Source of the DNA: an uncultured Alistipes sp.
Lineage (GTDB): Bacteria > Bacteroidota > Bacteroidia > Bacteroidales > Rikenellaceae
DNA length: 9,156 nt
Reading direction: 5' to 3'
Assembly: GCA_900769525.1 (NCBI GenBank)
Contig: CAAGGY010000036.1
Span: 1 to 9,156 of the forward strand
In this document: piece by piece, positions 1-7,156 of the stretch
Position numbering within the stretch: position 1 is the first letter of the stretch
Layout: every line of letters begins with the position of its first letter
Translations under genes and position numbers: made by a program
Notes under the pieces: generated by a model
Databases searched by the model: none
Told to the model about the DNA's origin: nothing
What the model saw: only the letters and a program-made list of their open reading frames with translations

Positions 1-1184
1 AGGCACACTACCCTTCTGAGTATATGGCGACAGTGCTGAGCCGCAACCTTAATGATATCAAGCAGGTGACGGCCTACATGACTGAGTGTAAGAGCATGGG
101 TATCGACGTTCTTGGCCCCGATGTTAATGAGTCGCAGATTAAGTTCTCGACCAACAAGAAGGGTGATATCCGCTTCGGTCTTGCCGCTATTAAGGGTGTT
201 GGTGAGGCAGCCTCAGAGTCGATTATTCGTGAGCGCAATGAGAATGGTCCATACAAGGATATCTACGACTTTATGGAGCGTATTAACTACGCCATTGTCA
301 ACCGCAAGTGTCTGGAGAACATCGCCTTTGCAGGCGGTTTTGACTCACTCATCGACTTTAACCGCTCGCGCTTCTTCATCGCCGACCAATCAGGTGTGCA
401 GTATCTCGACGCCCTGGTACGTTATGGACAGCGTATACAGCAGGATAAGCAGAATGCGCAACAGAGCCTCTTTGGTATGGCTGGCGATGGCGGTGGAAAT
501 GTTCAGCCACCACGTGTTCCCGTGGCTGAGGATTGGAACCACCTTACAATCCTGAATAAGGAGCGTGAGGTTATCGGACTCTATATGTCGTCGCACCCGC
601 TCGACCGCTTTGGATTTATCATCAAGCGTATGTGTCAGACCGACCTTGCTGCAATGCAGGATCTTACACCACTAAAGGGTACTGAGGCCTCTGTTGCAGG
701 TGTTGTGACCAGCGTAACACCAATGTCGACAAAAGATGGTCGCCGCTATGCCCGCTTTGTGCTTGAGGACTACAACACCAGCCACGAGTATACGCTCTTT
801 AGCAAGGACTATGAGCGAATGGGCATGCTTATTGAGCAGAATAACTTCCTGTTCATTCGTGGCCGTGTGCAGCCACGCCCATACCGCGAACCTGAGGAGC
901 TGGAGTTCAAGATTCTTTCGATTCAGCACCTGGCCGAAGTATCTGAGAGCATTAGCTCGATACGTGTGGAGCTCGACATCAACGATGTCTGCACAACGCT
1001 CACGCAGATGCTCCTTGAGAAGGTTGAAGCAAACAAGGGTAAGGCAACACTCGCTTTTACGGTTGTTGATAGAGCGAATAATGTAAAGGTAAAACTTAGC
1101 TCCAAGAAGTATCGTGTGGCCCCAACCACCGAGTTTATGGAGTTTTTAGAGAATAACGAATTTAACTATTTTTTAAACATTTAA
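1..1184 (+). CDS. dnaE: DNA polymerase III subunit alpha, C-terminal part (5' truncated by window)
   Basis: C-terminal 393 residues of the replicative DNA polymerase catalytic subunit; the gene begins left of the window and its frame is open from base 3 (AHYPSEYMATVLSRN, typical DnaE). Residue numbers here count from the Met at base 24, which is internal and not a start. Visible parts: the end of the polymerase/fingers region with GIDVLGPDVNES (26-37); a helix-hairpin-helix DNA-binding segment, GLAAIKGVGEAA (52-63) and following; a QQSLF pentapeptide (146-150) that fits the beta-clamp binding consensus; the conserved EVIGLYMSSHPLD (182-194); and an OB-fold domain (about 222-303) with the C-terminal tail after it. 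The polymerase active-site aspartates and the PHP domain lie outside the window. trxA follows after 17 bases on the same strand with no terminator between, so cotranscription is likely. Confidence 0.96.
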   Translation, partial: AHYPSEYMATVLSRNLNDIKQVTAYMTECKSMGIDVLGPDVNESQIKFSTNKKGDIRFGLAAIKGVGEAASESIIRERNENGPYKDIYDFMERINYAIVNRKCLENIAFAGGFDSLIDFNRSRFFIADQSGVQYLDALVRYGQRIQQDKQNAQQSLFGMAGDGGGNVQPPRVPVAEDWNHLTILNKEREVIGLYMSSHPLDRFGFIIKRMCQTDLAAMQDLTPLKGTEASVAGVVTSVTPMSTKDGRRYARFVLEDYNTSHEYTLFSKDYERMGMLIEQNNFLFIRGRVQPRPYREPEELEFKILSIQHLAEVSESISSIRVELDINDVCTTLTQMLLEKVEANKGKATLAFTVVDRANNVKVKLSSKKYRVAPTTEFMEFLENNEFNYFLNI

Positions 1185-1202
1185 CACTTAAAACTTAAAG
1201 TT

Positions 1203-1517
1203 ATGGCACTTAAGATTAACAACGAGAATTTTGCTGAGGTTAAGGCTCAGAGCCTTCCAGTAGTTATTGATTTCTGGGCAACTTGGTGTGGTCCTTGCCG
1301 CATGGTAGCACCTATCATCGACGAGCTCTCTGAGGAGTATGATGGTAAGGTATTGATTGGTAAGTGCGATGTAGAGGAGGGCGACGAGGTTGCTGCTCAG
1401 TTCATGATTCGCAACGTTCCTACTATCGTCTTCCTTAAGGATGGCAAGCAGGTAGACAAGCACGTAGGTGCAGCTACTAAGGATCAGCTCAAGGCTAAGA
1501 TTGAGGCTTTGCTCTAA
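1203..1517 (+). CDS. trxA: thioredoxin
   Basis: Cytosolic thiol-disulfide oxidoreductase of 104 residues, the usual length of a single-domain thioredoxin. It reduces protein disulfides and is itself recycled by thioredoxin reductase, which is not in this window. The active site WCGPC is at residues 28-32 (C29 and C32), after the conserved DFWAxW strand. The cis-proline loop NVPT is at 71-74 (P73), followed by the usual FLKDGKQV strand. There is no signal peptide, so it belongs to the cytosol rather than to the periplasmic TlpA-like group common in this phylum. A third cysteine (C55, in GKCDVEEG) lies outside the active site. The ATG is preceded by an A-rich leader, and the gene sits 18 bases after the dnaE stop and is closed by a strong terminator. 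Confidence 0.97.
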   Translation: MALKINNENFAEVKAQSLPVVIDFWATWCGPCRMVAPIIDELSEEYDGKVLIGKCDVEEGDEVAAQFMIRNVPTIVFLKDGKQVDKHVGAATKDQLKAKIEALL

Positions 1518-1536
1518 TCTTCGCTTAGCGTAAACG

Positions 1537-1575
1537 AAAGAGTGACTAATCCGCACGGGTTAGTCACTCTTTTTT
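1537..1575 (+). terminator. rho-independent terminator after trxA
   Basis: GAGTGACTAA (1540-1549) pairs perfectly with TTAGTCACTC (1560-1569). The stem can extend inward by T1550-G1559 and CC-GG to leave a GCAC tetraloop. Six Ts follow at 1570-1575. It ends the dnaE-trxA transcript. On the opposite strand the hairpin is followed only by a broken T tract (CTTTCGTTTA), so it may also serve, less well, the convergent protease gene, whose stop codon begins one base after the T run. Confidence 0.93.
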
Positions 1576-1576
1576 A

Positions 1577-2386
1577 TTACTTATCGCCTACATTCTCAGC
1601 CATATCTTTCAAGGTTTTACCCTCTGCAATTAGCCTATCGGCACGACGATATGTCAACACTATTTGCATAGCACCTAATATAATTATTAATAACGATATA
1701 GCATAGATTATATTAAACGATGGTATAGCTCCGATGTAGTCCTGAATTGTCATCTCTTGATACTCAAACTGAATCAAGACGTATGCGATGATATTGTTGA
1801 ACATATGGAGGATAATTGGCGCCAAAATCGACTGGGTAAGGATGTAGGCATAGCTAAAAATCATACCCGCAAAGAGGGCTTCAATACCTATGGCTATCTC
1901 GCCATGCATAGCAGCAAAAAGCAACGACGAAACAAGTGCTGCAAGCGATGGTCGACATGAGCCACGCATGATAGAGAAGATTCCTGCACGAAAGATTAGC
2001 TCCTCTATAATTGGAGCAACGAATATAAGGGTTACTACAGCCCAAAGGCTCGATGGGATATCACCATCAGTCGAGGGTAAAAGACGCATAAGAGGAGATA
2101 GGACTATGGCCAGCGCACTAAGAAGCAGCAGACCCCAAATATGAATTGTGGGATTAAGTCCACGAACACTCCACATAACACGTTCATTAGACTTGATAAC
2201 CAGTCTATTGTACAGTACTATTGCCGCAAGCATAAGCGCCATAGGCGTGATATATGAGATTAAGAATTGAGTGTCGGCATTGCCCATACCCACACACTGA
2301 AGTATCAAGCCTGCAAGCACAAAAGCCGTTACGCCAATCACAGCCACAACGATAATACTTTTAATACTCTTTAAAAAGTTGTTCAT
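1577..2386 (-). CDS. CPBP family intramembrane glutamic endopeptidase (CAAX protease-like)
   Basis: Polytopic inner-membrane protein of 269 residues with the three signatures of the CPBP/Abi (CAAX prenyl protease 2-like) family. Motif 1 is EELIFRAG, with E128, E129 and R133. Motif 2 is FAAMH, with H161. Motif 3 is HMFNN, with H194 and N198. These are the expected catalytic residues of a membrane-embedded glutamic protease. The chain is very hydrophobic, with about seven to eight likely membrane segments, the first starting near residue 10, and a charged C-terminal tail. The chosen start is MNNFLKSIK, just before the first membrane segment. An in-frame ATG at 2404 adds six residues and is a real alternative. 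The frame is open to 2479, but that extension would cross the likely -7 promoter element at 2451-2458. The substrate is unknown; bacterial relatives include bacteriocin-immunity and protein-processing roles, and no neighbour here points to one. Confidence 0.88.
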   Translation of the reverse strand: MNNFLKSIKSIIVVAVIGVTAFVLAGLILQCVGMGNADTQFLISYITPMALMLAAIVLYNRLVIKSNERVMWSVRGLNPTIHIWGLLLLSALAIVLSPLMRLLPSTDGDIPSSLWAVVTLIFVAPIIEELIFRAGIFSIMRGSCRPSLAALVSSLLFAAMHGEIAIGIEALFAGMIFSYAYILTQSILAPIILHMFNNIIAYVLIQFEYQEMTIQDYIGAIPSFNIIYAISLLIIILGAMQIVLTYRRADRLIAEGKTLKDMAENVGDK

Positions 2387-2450
2387 AATACCCAAATTGC
2401 CCATATATGCATCTATCAAGTCGTCAATGACATAGAGAATAAAAATCGAA

Positions 2451-2458
2451 CAAAGGTA
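2451..2458 (-). promoter_or_regulatory. Bacteroidetes -7 element for the CPBP protease gene
   Basis: Read on the minus strand this is TACCTTTG, a full match to the Bacteroidetes sigma-ABfr -7 consensus TAnnTTTG. It lies 65 bases before the chosen ATG and would place the transcript start near 2445. No convincing -33 TTTG is visible at the expected spacing, so the call rests on the -7 box and its position. Confidence 0.5.
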
Positions 2459-2500
2459 GCTTTTTTCTTCGGATATCATCGCTTTTCGGATAAATTTTAT

Positions 2501-2508
2501 TAAATTTG
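2501..2508 (+). promoter_or_regulatory. Bacteroidetes -7 element for the parA operon
   Basis: TAAATTTG matches TAnnTTTG exactly. It lies 41 bases before the parA ATG and would start transcription near 2515, giving a short A-rich leader. A -33 TTTG at normal spacing is not evident. With the minus-strand element at 2451-2458 it forms a compact divergent promoter pair; no other +-strand promoter is obvious before mnmE ends. Confidence 0.5.
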
Positions 2509-2549
2509 CACGATATATATAACAATTGAGAAAAGAGTTAAGAAGATAT

Positions 2550-3314
2550 ATGGCAAAAGTTGTTGCTTTAGCAAATCAAAAGGGCGGCGTAGGTAAGACC
2601 ACTACAGCTATCAATCTTGCAGCTTCGGTAGCACTACTCGGCAAGAAGGTGTTGCTAATTGATGCCGATCCTCAGGCAAATGCCACCTCGGGACTTGGTT
2701 TCGACATCAACCTACCAGGTATCTACGAGTGTATCGTAGGCGAGGCTACTGCAGAGCAGGTTATTCAGCATAGCGAGGATGTCAAGAAACTATGGGTGCT
2801 ACCCTCTTCAATCAACCTTGTAGCAGCCGACACAGAGCTTCCTTCAATGGAGAATGCTCACCATATCATCAAGGGCATAGTTGATTCGGTGCGTGATAAG
2901 TTCGACTACATCTTCATCGACTGTTCGCCATCGCTCGGATTTACTACAGTCAACATTCTCACAGCTTCTGACTCGGTGCTTGTTCCTGTGCAGTGCGAGT
3001 ACCTCGCATTGGAGGGTTTGAGCAAGCTTCTTAACACTATCAAGATGGTCAAGGGTCGTCTTAACCCAGAGTTGCAGATCGAGGGCTTCGTGCTCACGAT
3101 GTATATGCGCAACCGTCTCAACAACCAGGTTGTTAGCGAGGTGCGTGAGCACTTTGGTGAGTTGGCCTACGAGACTATCATCCAGCGCAACATCCGTCTT
3201 GGCGAGGCTCCATCGCATGGCAAGCCCGTGATGTTGTACGACGCCGCAGCAACAGGCTCGGTAAACTATCTTAACCTGGCACGTGAGTTCATCAAGCGTA
3301 ACCGCAAGAAGTAG
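2550..3314 (+). CDS. parA: ParA/Soj family chromosome-partitioning ATPase
   Basis: Cytosolic ATPase of 254 residues that binds DNA non-specifically as an ATP dimer and drives segregation of ParB-parS complexes. The deviant Walker A motif KGGVGKTT is at residues 11-18, with the signature lysine K11 in addition to K16. The switch region DADPQANAT follows the second strand, and the Walker B-type FIDCSPSLG comes before the middle of the chain. The conserved C-terminal RLGEAPSHGKPV and AREFIKRN are present. The N-terminus has no extra helix-turn-helix domain, so it is a chromosomal Soj-type protein rather than a P1-type plasmid ParA. The start is the ATG of MAKVVALANQKGG; an in-frame TTG at 2526 would add eight unconserved residues. 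Its arginine codons are nearly all CGT/CGC, typical of well-expressed native genes. It is followed after 22 bases by parB. Confidence 0.96.
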   Translation: MAKVVALANQKGGVGKTTTAINLAASVALLGKKVLLIDADPQANATSGLGFDINLPGIYECIVGEATAEQVIQHSEDVKKLWVLPSSINLVAADTELPSMENAHHIIKGIVDSVRDKFDYIFIDCSPSLGFTTVNILTASDSVLVPVQCEYLALEGLSKLLNTIKMVKGRLNPELQIEGFVLTMYMRNRLNNQVVSEVREHFGELAYETIIQRNIRLGEAPSHGKPVMLYDAAATGSVNYLNLAREFIKRNRKK

Positions 3315-3336
3315 AGTAATTAACGACAACTAAAAT

Positions 3337-4215
3337 ATGACACCAACACCAAAGAAGCGAGGATTAGGCCGTGGCCTTGACGCCATCTTCGGAGATATAA
3401 CACCAGCGCAGCAGAGCAAACCTATGTCAGAGATGGCCGAGGTTGCCATTGCCGACATCTTCCCTAACCCCTTGCAGCCTCGAACTGAGTTTGACGAGGA
3501 GGCACTTACCGAGCTTGCCGACTCGATTGCGCAGCTTGGCGTAATCCAGCCAATCACACTCAAGCGTCGTGACGATGGCAAGTACACAATCATCAGTGGT
3601 GAACGTCGCTGGCGAGCATCGCAGCGTGCAGGACTTGAGACTCTTCCAGCATATATCCGTGAGGTTGACGATGAGAATCTCCACGCAATGGCACTTGTCG
3701 AGAATATCCAGCGCCAGGATCTTAATGCCATAGAGATTGCTCTTGGCATGCAGCGCCTGATTGACGAGTGCGGTCTAACACAGGAGGCTATGGCCGAAAA
3801 GGTGGGTAAGAAGCGCTCTACGGTATCAAACTATATGCGTCTTTTGAACCTGCCATCAGAGGTGCAGCTTGCGCTCAAGGAGGGTATCATCACCATGGGC
3901 CACGCTAAGGCTATCGCTGGTATAGCTCCCGAGGAGCAGCTAAAGGCCTTGAAGAAGTGTATTAAGAAGGCCCTATCTGTTCGTCAGATGGAGCTCCTTG
4001 CTCGCAAGCTAAGTGAGGCTCCTAAAGCTGCTACGACAGTAGAGGATGAGGAGTATCCAGAGAGCTACTCACACCTTGTAGATGAGCTTGAGCGTGTATT
4101 CTCGGAGAATATCTCCATTAAGCGCACCAAGAGTGGTAGCTGCCGCATCACTATCGAGTGCGCTAATGACAAGGAGATTGAGAGACTCATAAGTCGTTTG
4201 GAGAGAGTAAAATAA
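3337..4215 (+). CDS. parB: ParB/Spo0J family chromosome-partitioning CTPase clamp protein
   Basis: Partner of ParA: a 292-residue protein that loads at parS sites, closes as a CTP-dependent sliding clamp and stimulates ParA. The N-terminal KRGLGRGLDAIFGD (residues 7-20) is the usual ParA-interacting segment. The CTP-binding/ParB N domain follows with NPLQPR, the GERRWRAS box and the ENIQRQDLN box. A central helix-turn-helix DNA-binding domain carries LTQEAMAEKVGKKRSTVSNYMRLLNLP. The C-terminal part (after about residue 235) is predicted to be the dimerisation domain. Length and domain order are those of a chromosomal ParB. I found no good parS palindrome in this window, so the sites must lie elsewhere on the chromosome. 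Confidence 0.96.
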   Translation: MTPTPKKRGLGRGLDAIFGDITPAQQSKPMSEMAEVAIADIFPNPLQPRTEFDEEALTELADSIAQLGVIQPITLKRRDDGKYTIISGERRWRASQRAGLETLPAYIREVDDENLHAMALVENIQRQDLNAIEIALGMQRLIDECGLTQEAMAEKVGKKRSTVSNYMRLLNLPSEVQLALKEGIITMGHAKAIAGIAPEEQLKALKKCIKKALSVRQMELLARKLSEAPKAATTVEDEEYPESYSHLVDELERVFSENISIKRTKSGSCRITIECANDKEIERLISRLERVK

Positions 4216-4244
4216 ATTGGATGTTTGTGCGTTAACATGAGTAC

Positions 4245-5498
4245 ATGAACATCAAAAGAGTCATAACAGCATTAACCCTACTTGTGGTGAGCATACTGCT
4301 TGTCACAAGCTCGTCGTATGCTCAGGAGTATAATCGACTGAGTCAGCGAGGCAATATTCGACAGATTAACCAGGGTGCTATTGTGCCTATCGACTCGGCA
4401 GAGCTGCGTCGTAAACAAGCAGAGGCCATAGCACGACGAGACTCTATCTACCTTAGCTACGTAGACTCTCTTGTTCGTGCCAATAGTGGCGACTATGCAG
4501 AACTTAGCGAAAAGTCTCGTGACTCGCTGCATAAGGCCATCACCAAACGCCTACATCGTGACTCGATAATCCGTAGCAAGGGCGATAGTGTCGCTCCCGA
4601 TGGACGACGCATCCGCTTTAACAGCCGAGGTGAGGTGCGCCAACCATTGATTAGCGACTCGATGGGCCTTTCACGTGTCTGCCTATTCTCTGTGCCACTG
4701 CCAGGATTTGGCCAGATATACAACAAGCAATATTGGAAGCTCGCAATTCTATATCCTGTTGTAGGTGCTGCAACAACGATGTTTGCACTGGAACATAAGA
4801 AGTATAAGCCGCTGAAAAAGCAATATGATCAATATCTAATCGACCACGGATATTTCCGTGATGAGACGCTCGATGCGATTCAGACCAAGCTCATTCGACA
4901 CAACACCATGCAGCAGATATATGCTGGCATTGCCATAGCCTCGTATATTTACTTCATTGGTGATGCGGCTGTCAACTACACGACCAACGAGGTGTCGAAT
5001 ATCAAGAAGGCCACTACTCTATCTACCATTTGCCCTGGTGCTGGACAGATATACAACAAGAGCTACTGGCGAGTGCCAATCATCTTGGGCGGTTTGGCCT
5101 CGACGATTTATACTATTGACTGGAATAATCGTGGTTATCAGCGATTTAAGACAGCGTATAACATCTGCGTTGACTACGAAAAACATAAAAATGACCCGAC
5201 AAGTACAAAGTATCGAGATGAGAATGGCAATATAATCAAATGTCCCGATGAGTTCCAGGGAAGATATGGCACATCGTTCCTAAAGAACCTCAAGGATAGC
5301 TATCGACGAAATCGTGACTTGTGTATTTTGTTGACAGCAGGTGTCTATATTCTTAACATCATTGATGCGCACGTTGATGCACATCTTAAGGACTTTGATA
5401 TCTCAGATGACCTTGCAATGGATATAGAGCCATTCTTTGGTACAACTTCGGTCGACACTAAGCCTGCGTTCGGTCTTAACCTGAGTGTTAAATTCTAA
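4245..5498 (+). CDS. DUF5683 domain-containing membrane protein, internally duplicated
   Basis: Envelope protein of 417 residues and unknown function. Residues 1-26 are a likely signal peptide (cleavage after SSSYA). Residues 27-140 are a charged, RDS-rich linker. Two similar units follow. Unit A has PGFGQIYNKQYWKLAI (153-168) and a later hydrophobic segment IYAGIAIASYIYFIGDAAVNY (225-245). Unit B has PGAGQIYNKSYWRVPI (264-279) and then RNRDLCILLTAGVYILNIIDAHVDAH (355-380, the second half hydrophobic). Unit B plus the tail FDISDDLAMDIEPFF resembles, from memory, the whole of the usual single-unit DUF5683 protein that follows parB in Bacteroides. About four membrane segments are likely, two per unit. 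It sits 29 bases after parB and 5 before the lytic transglycosylase gene, so an envelope role coupled to segregation or cell-wall growth is plausible but unproven. Confidence 0.85.
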   Translation: MNIKRVITALTLLVVSILLVTSSSYAQEYNRLSQRGNIRQINQGAIVPIDSAELRRKQAEAIARRDSIYLSYVDSLVRANSGDYAELSEKSRDSLHKAITKRLHRDSIIRSKGDSVAPDGRRIRFNSRGEVRQPLISDSMGLSRVCLFSVPLPGFGQIYNKQYWKLAILYPVVGAATTMFALEHKKYKPLKKQYDQYLIDHGYFRDETLDAIQTKLIRHNTMQQIYAGIAIASYIYFIGDAAVNYTTNEVSNIKKATTLSTICPGAGQIYNKSYWRVPIILGGLASTIYTIDWNNRGYQRFKTAYNICVDYEKHKNDPTSTKYRDENGNIIKCPDEFQGRYGTSFLKNLKDSYRRNRDLCILLTAGVYILNIIDAHVDAHLKDFDISDDLAMDIEPFFGTTSVDTKPAFGLNLSVKF

Positions 5499-5503
5499 CA
5501 AAG

Positions 5504-7147
5504 ATGAAGGTAACTACATATAAAAACCTATTACTCACAGCGTTGCTTATAATAATATCTGCAACGTTTAGTTATGCATTGCCAAACGATGAGACACCCA
5601 AGCGTCGCAAAGGAACCACGGCACAACAAGCCGCAGGTAGCGACTCAACAAGGCGCTCAAGGCGTGAACACAAGGCTGTTGCCACCATTGCATCGCCTAA
5701 AACGACAAAGACACAGCACTCTGAGGGCAACCCTGACTCGCTGACAACAACAGAGGCTGAGGCCATGGTGCCCACCAAGCAGACACGCCCAAACACACCT
5801 CAGCAGATTGACTCAGTGTTAGCCCTATGGCGCACATCAAGCACTCAGCAGGCATACGAGAGCTACTTTGATGATTATCTACAGCTCTCGAAGCGCCTCT
5901 CGGAGAGTAGACCAACATCCAACCAAGACTCTATATATATTGCTCGTCTTGAGGCTCTTATGTCGCCCGTACCACTAAAGTACAATTGCGAGGTGCGTGA
6001 TGCTATCGAGCGTTTTGCTACAAAATACTATGCCTCGGTTATGAGCCTTGCCTACTTCTACTTCCCGATGATTGAGGAGGAGCTGGTGCGTGCAGGGCTT
6101 CCAATTGAGCTGCGCACACTTGCCGTGATTGAGTCTGCACTCAACCCCCTTGCGACATCAAACGTAGGAGCAAAGGGAATTTGGCAGTTTATGCCCGTTA
6201 CTGGTAAGGAGTATGGCTTGGAGATAAACTCGCTTGTTGATGAACGATGCGACCCACGACTATCAACCCAGGCTGCCTGCAAATATCTTAAGCGTATGTA
6301 TCAAGCCTATGGCGACTGGACGCTTGCGATTGCATCGTACAACACAGGCCCTGGTAATGTGAACAAGGCCATAATGCGTGCTGGTGGCGACCCAAAGAAC
6401 TTCAAGGGCTCGTTCTGGGATGTCTACGACTACCTCCACGAGCAGACTCGTCAGTACGTACCACTCTACATGGGTGCAACGTATGCTTTTGCCTACCATA
6501 AGGCTCATGGCGTGGAGGTTCCAATGCCACCAATGCCTATTGCCGTAGATACAATTATGATTGACCGCCCGATGCACCTTGAGCAGGTGTCATCGACCAT
6601 TGGCGTCGATATCGAGGTGCTAAAAATGCTTAATCCTCAGTATCTTATCGACATAATCCCTGCTACATCAAAGAAGTATCCTCTAACACTGCCCGTGGAG
6701 AACATTTGCGAATACCTCGAGCACGAGGAGGAGATTTTTGCTAAGGATTCGACATATCTCAAGGAGTTCGTAGTGCATGCAAACCTTGAGCAGAAGCGTA
6801 AGGAGACACCTCAAGTGACTACCAAGCCAAAATACCACAAAGTAACTAAGGGTGAGACACTTGGCTCTATCGCTCGTAAGTACGGCGTGACGGTCAAGCA
6901 GCTTGTGTCGTGGAACAATCTATCTAACCCCGACGCCCTGAAGCTCGGACAGAATCTTAAGGTCGGCACCACGAAGTCCAGCTCTACATCGTCATCGGCA
7001 AAGACTCATACCGTATCTAAGGGCGACACTTTAGGGTCGATAGCTCGCAAGTATGGCGTGACGGTAAAGCAACTTATCGAGTGGAACAAACTCTCCAACC
7101 CTGATGCACTGAAGCTCGACCAGAAGCTTAAGGTGTCAGCAAAGTAG
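5504..7147 (+). CDS. mltD: MltD-like lytic transglycosylase with C-terminal LysM domains
   Basis: Periplasmic enzyme of 547 residues that cleaves the MurNAc-GlcNAc bond of peptidoglycan to give 1,6-anhydro products. Residues 1-25 form a likely signal peptide ending in SYA. There is no lipobox cysteine, so it is probably not a lipoprotein, unlike E. coli MltD. Residues 27-105 are a low-complexity Ser/Thr/Gln-rich linker. The SLT catalytic domain covers about 175-300, with the catalytic glutamate E210 in VIESALNP, then GAKGIWQFMP (222-231) and SYNTGPGNV (278-286). Residues 355-399 look like a degenerate LysM. Two clear LysM domains (445-487 and 502-544) bind glycan; they share 35 of 43 residues and are joined by a Ser/Thr-rich linker. 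Five bases separate it from the DUF5683 gene and nine from mnmE. Confidence 0.93.
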   Translation: MKVTTYKNLLLTALLIIISATFSYALPNDETPKRRKGTTAQQAAGSDSTRRSRREHKAVATIASPKTTKTQHSEGNPDSLTTTEAEAMVPTKQTRPNTPQQIDSVLALWRTSSTQQAYESYFDDYLQLSKRLSESRPTSNQDSIYIARLEALMSPVPLKYNCEVRDAIERFATKYYASVMSLAYFYFPMIEEELVRAGLPIELRTLAVIESALNPLATSNVGAKGIWQFMPVTGKEYGLEINSLVDERCDPRLSTQAACKYLKRMYQAYGDWTLAIASYNTGPGNVNKAIMRAGGDPKNFKGSFWDVYDYLHEQTRQYVPLYMGATYAFAYHKAHGVEVPMPPMPIAVDTIMIDRPMHLEQVSSTIGVDIEVLKMLNPQYLIDIIPATSKKYPLTLPVENICEYLEHEEEIFAKDSTYLKEFVVHANLEQKRKETPQVTTKPKYHKVTKGETLGSIARKYGVTVKQLVSWNNLSNPDALKLGQNLKVGTTKSSSTSSSAKTHTVSKGDTLGSIARKYGVTVKQLIEWNKLSNPDALKLDQKLKVSAK

Positions 7148-7156
7148 CTCAAACAC

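Noticed and set aside
511..526. parS-like sequence TGTTCCCGTGG in dnaE
   Set aside because: It lacks the central A of the parS core and the right arm does not complete the palindrome. The bases also encode a normal DnaE stretch.
2387..2479. N-terminal extension of the CPBP protease to 2479
   Set aside because: The extra 31 residues are not needed for the first membrane segment and their DNA contains the likely -7 promoter element of the gene.
2526..2549. Eight-residue TTG-initiated extension of ParA
   Set aside because: ParA proteins normally begin as MAKVVALANQKGG; the extension is unconserved in appearance and an ATG at the expected place is available.
4237..4248. Three-codon micro-ORF (ATG AGT ACA TGA) whose stop overlaps the DUF5683 start
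   Set aside because: It could couple translation, but such short patterns arise easily by chance and nothing else supports it.
4669..4684. parS-like TTTCACGTG in the DUF5683 gene
   Set aside because: Only the left part and the core match; the right arm (TCTGC instead of AAACA) does not. One half-match in coding DNA is expected by chance.
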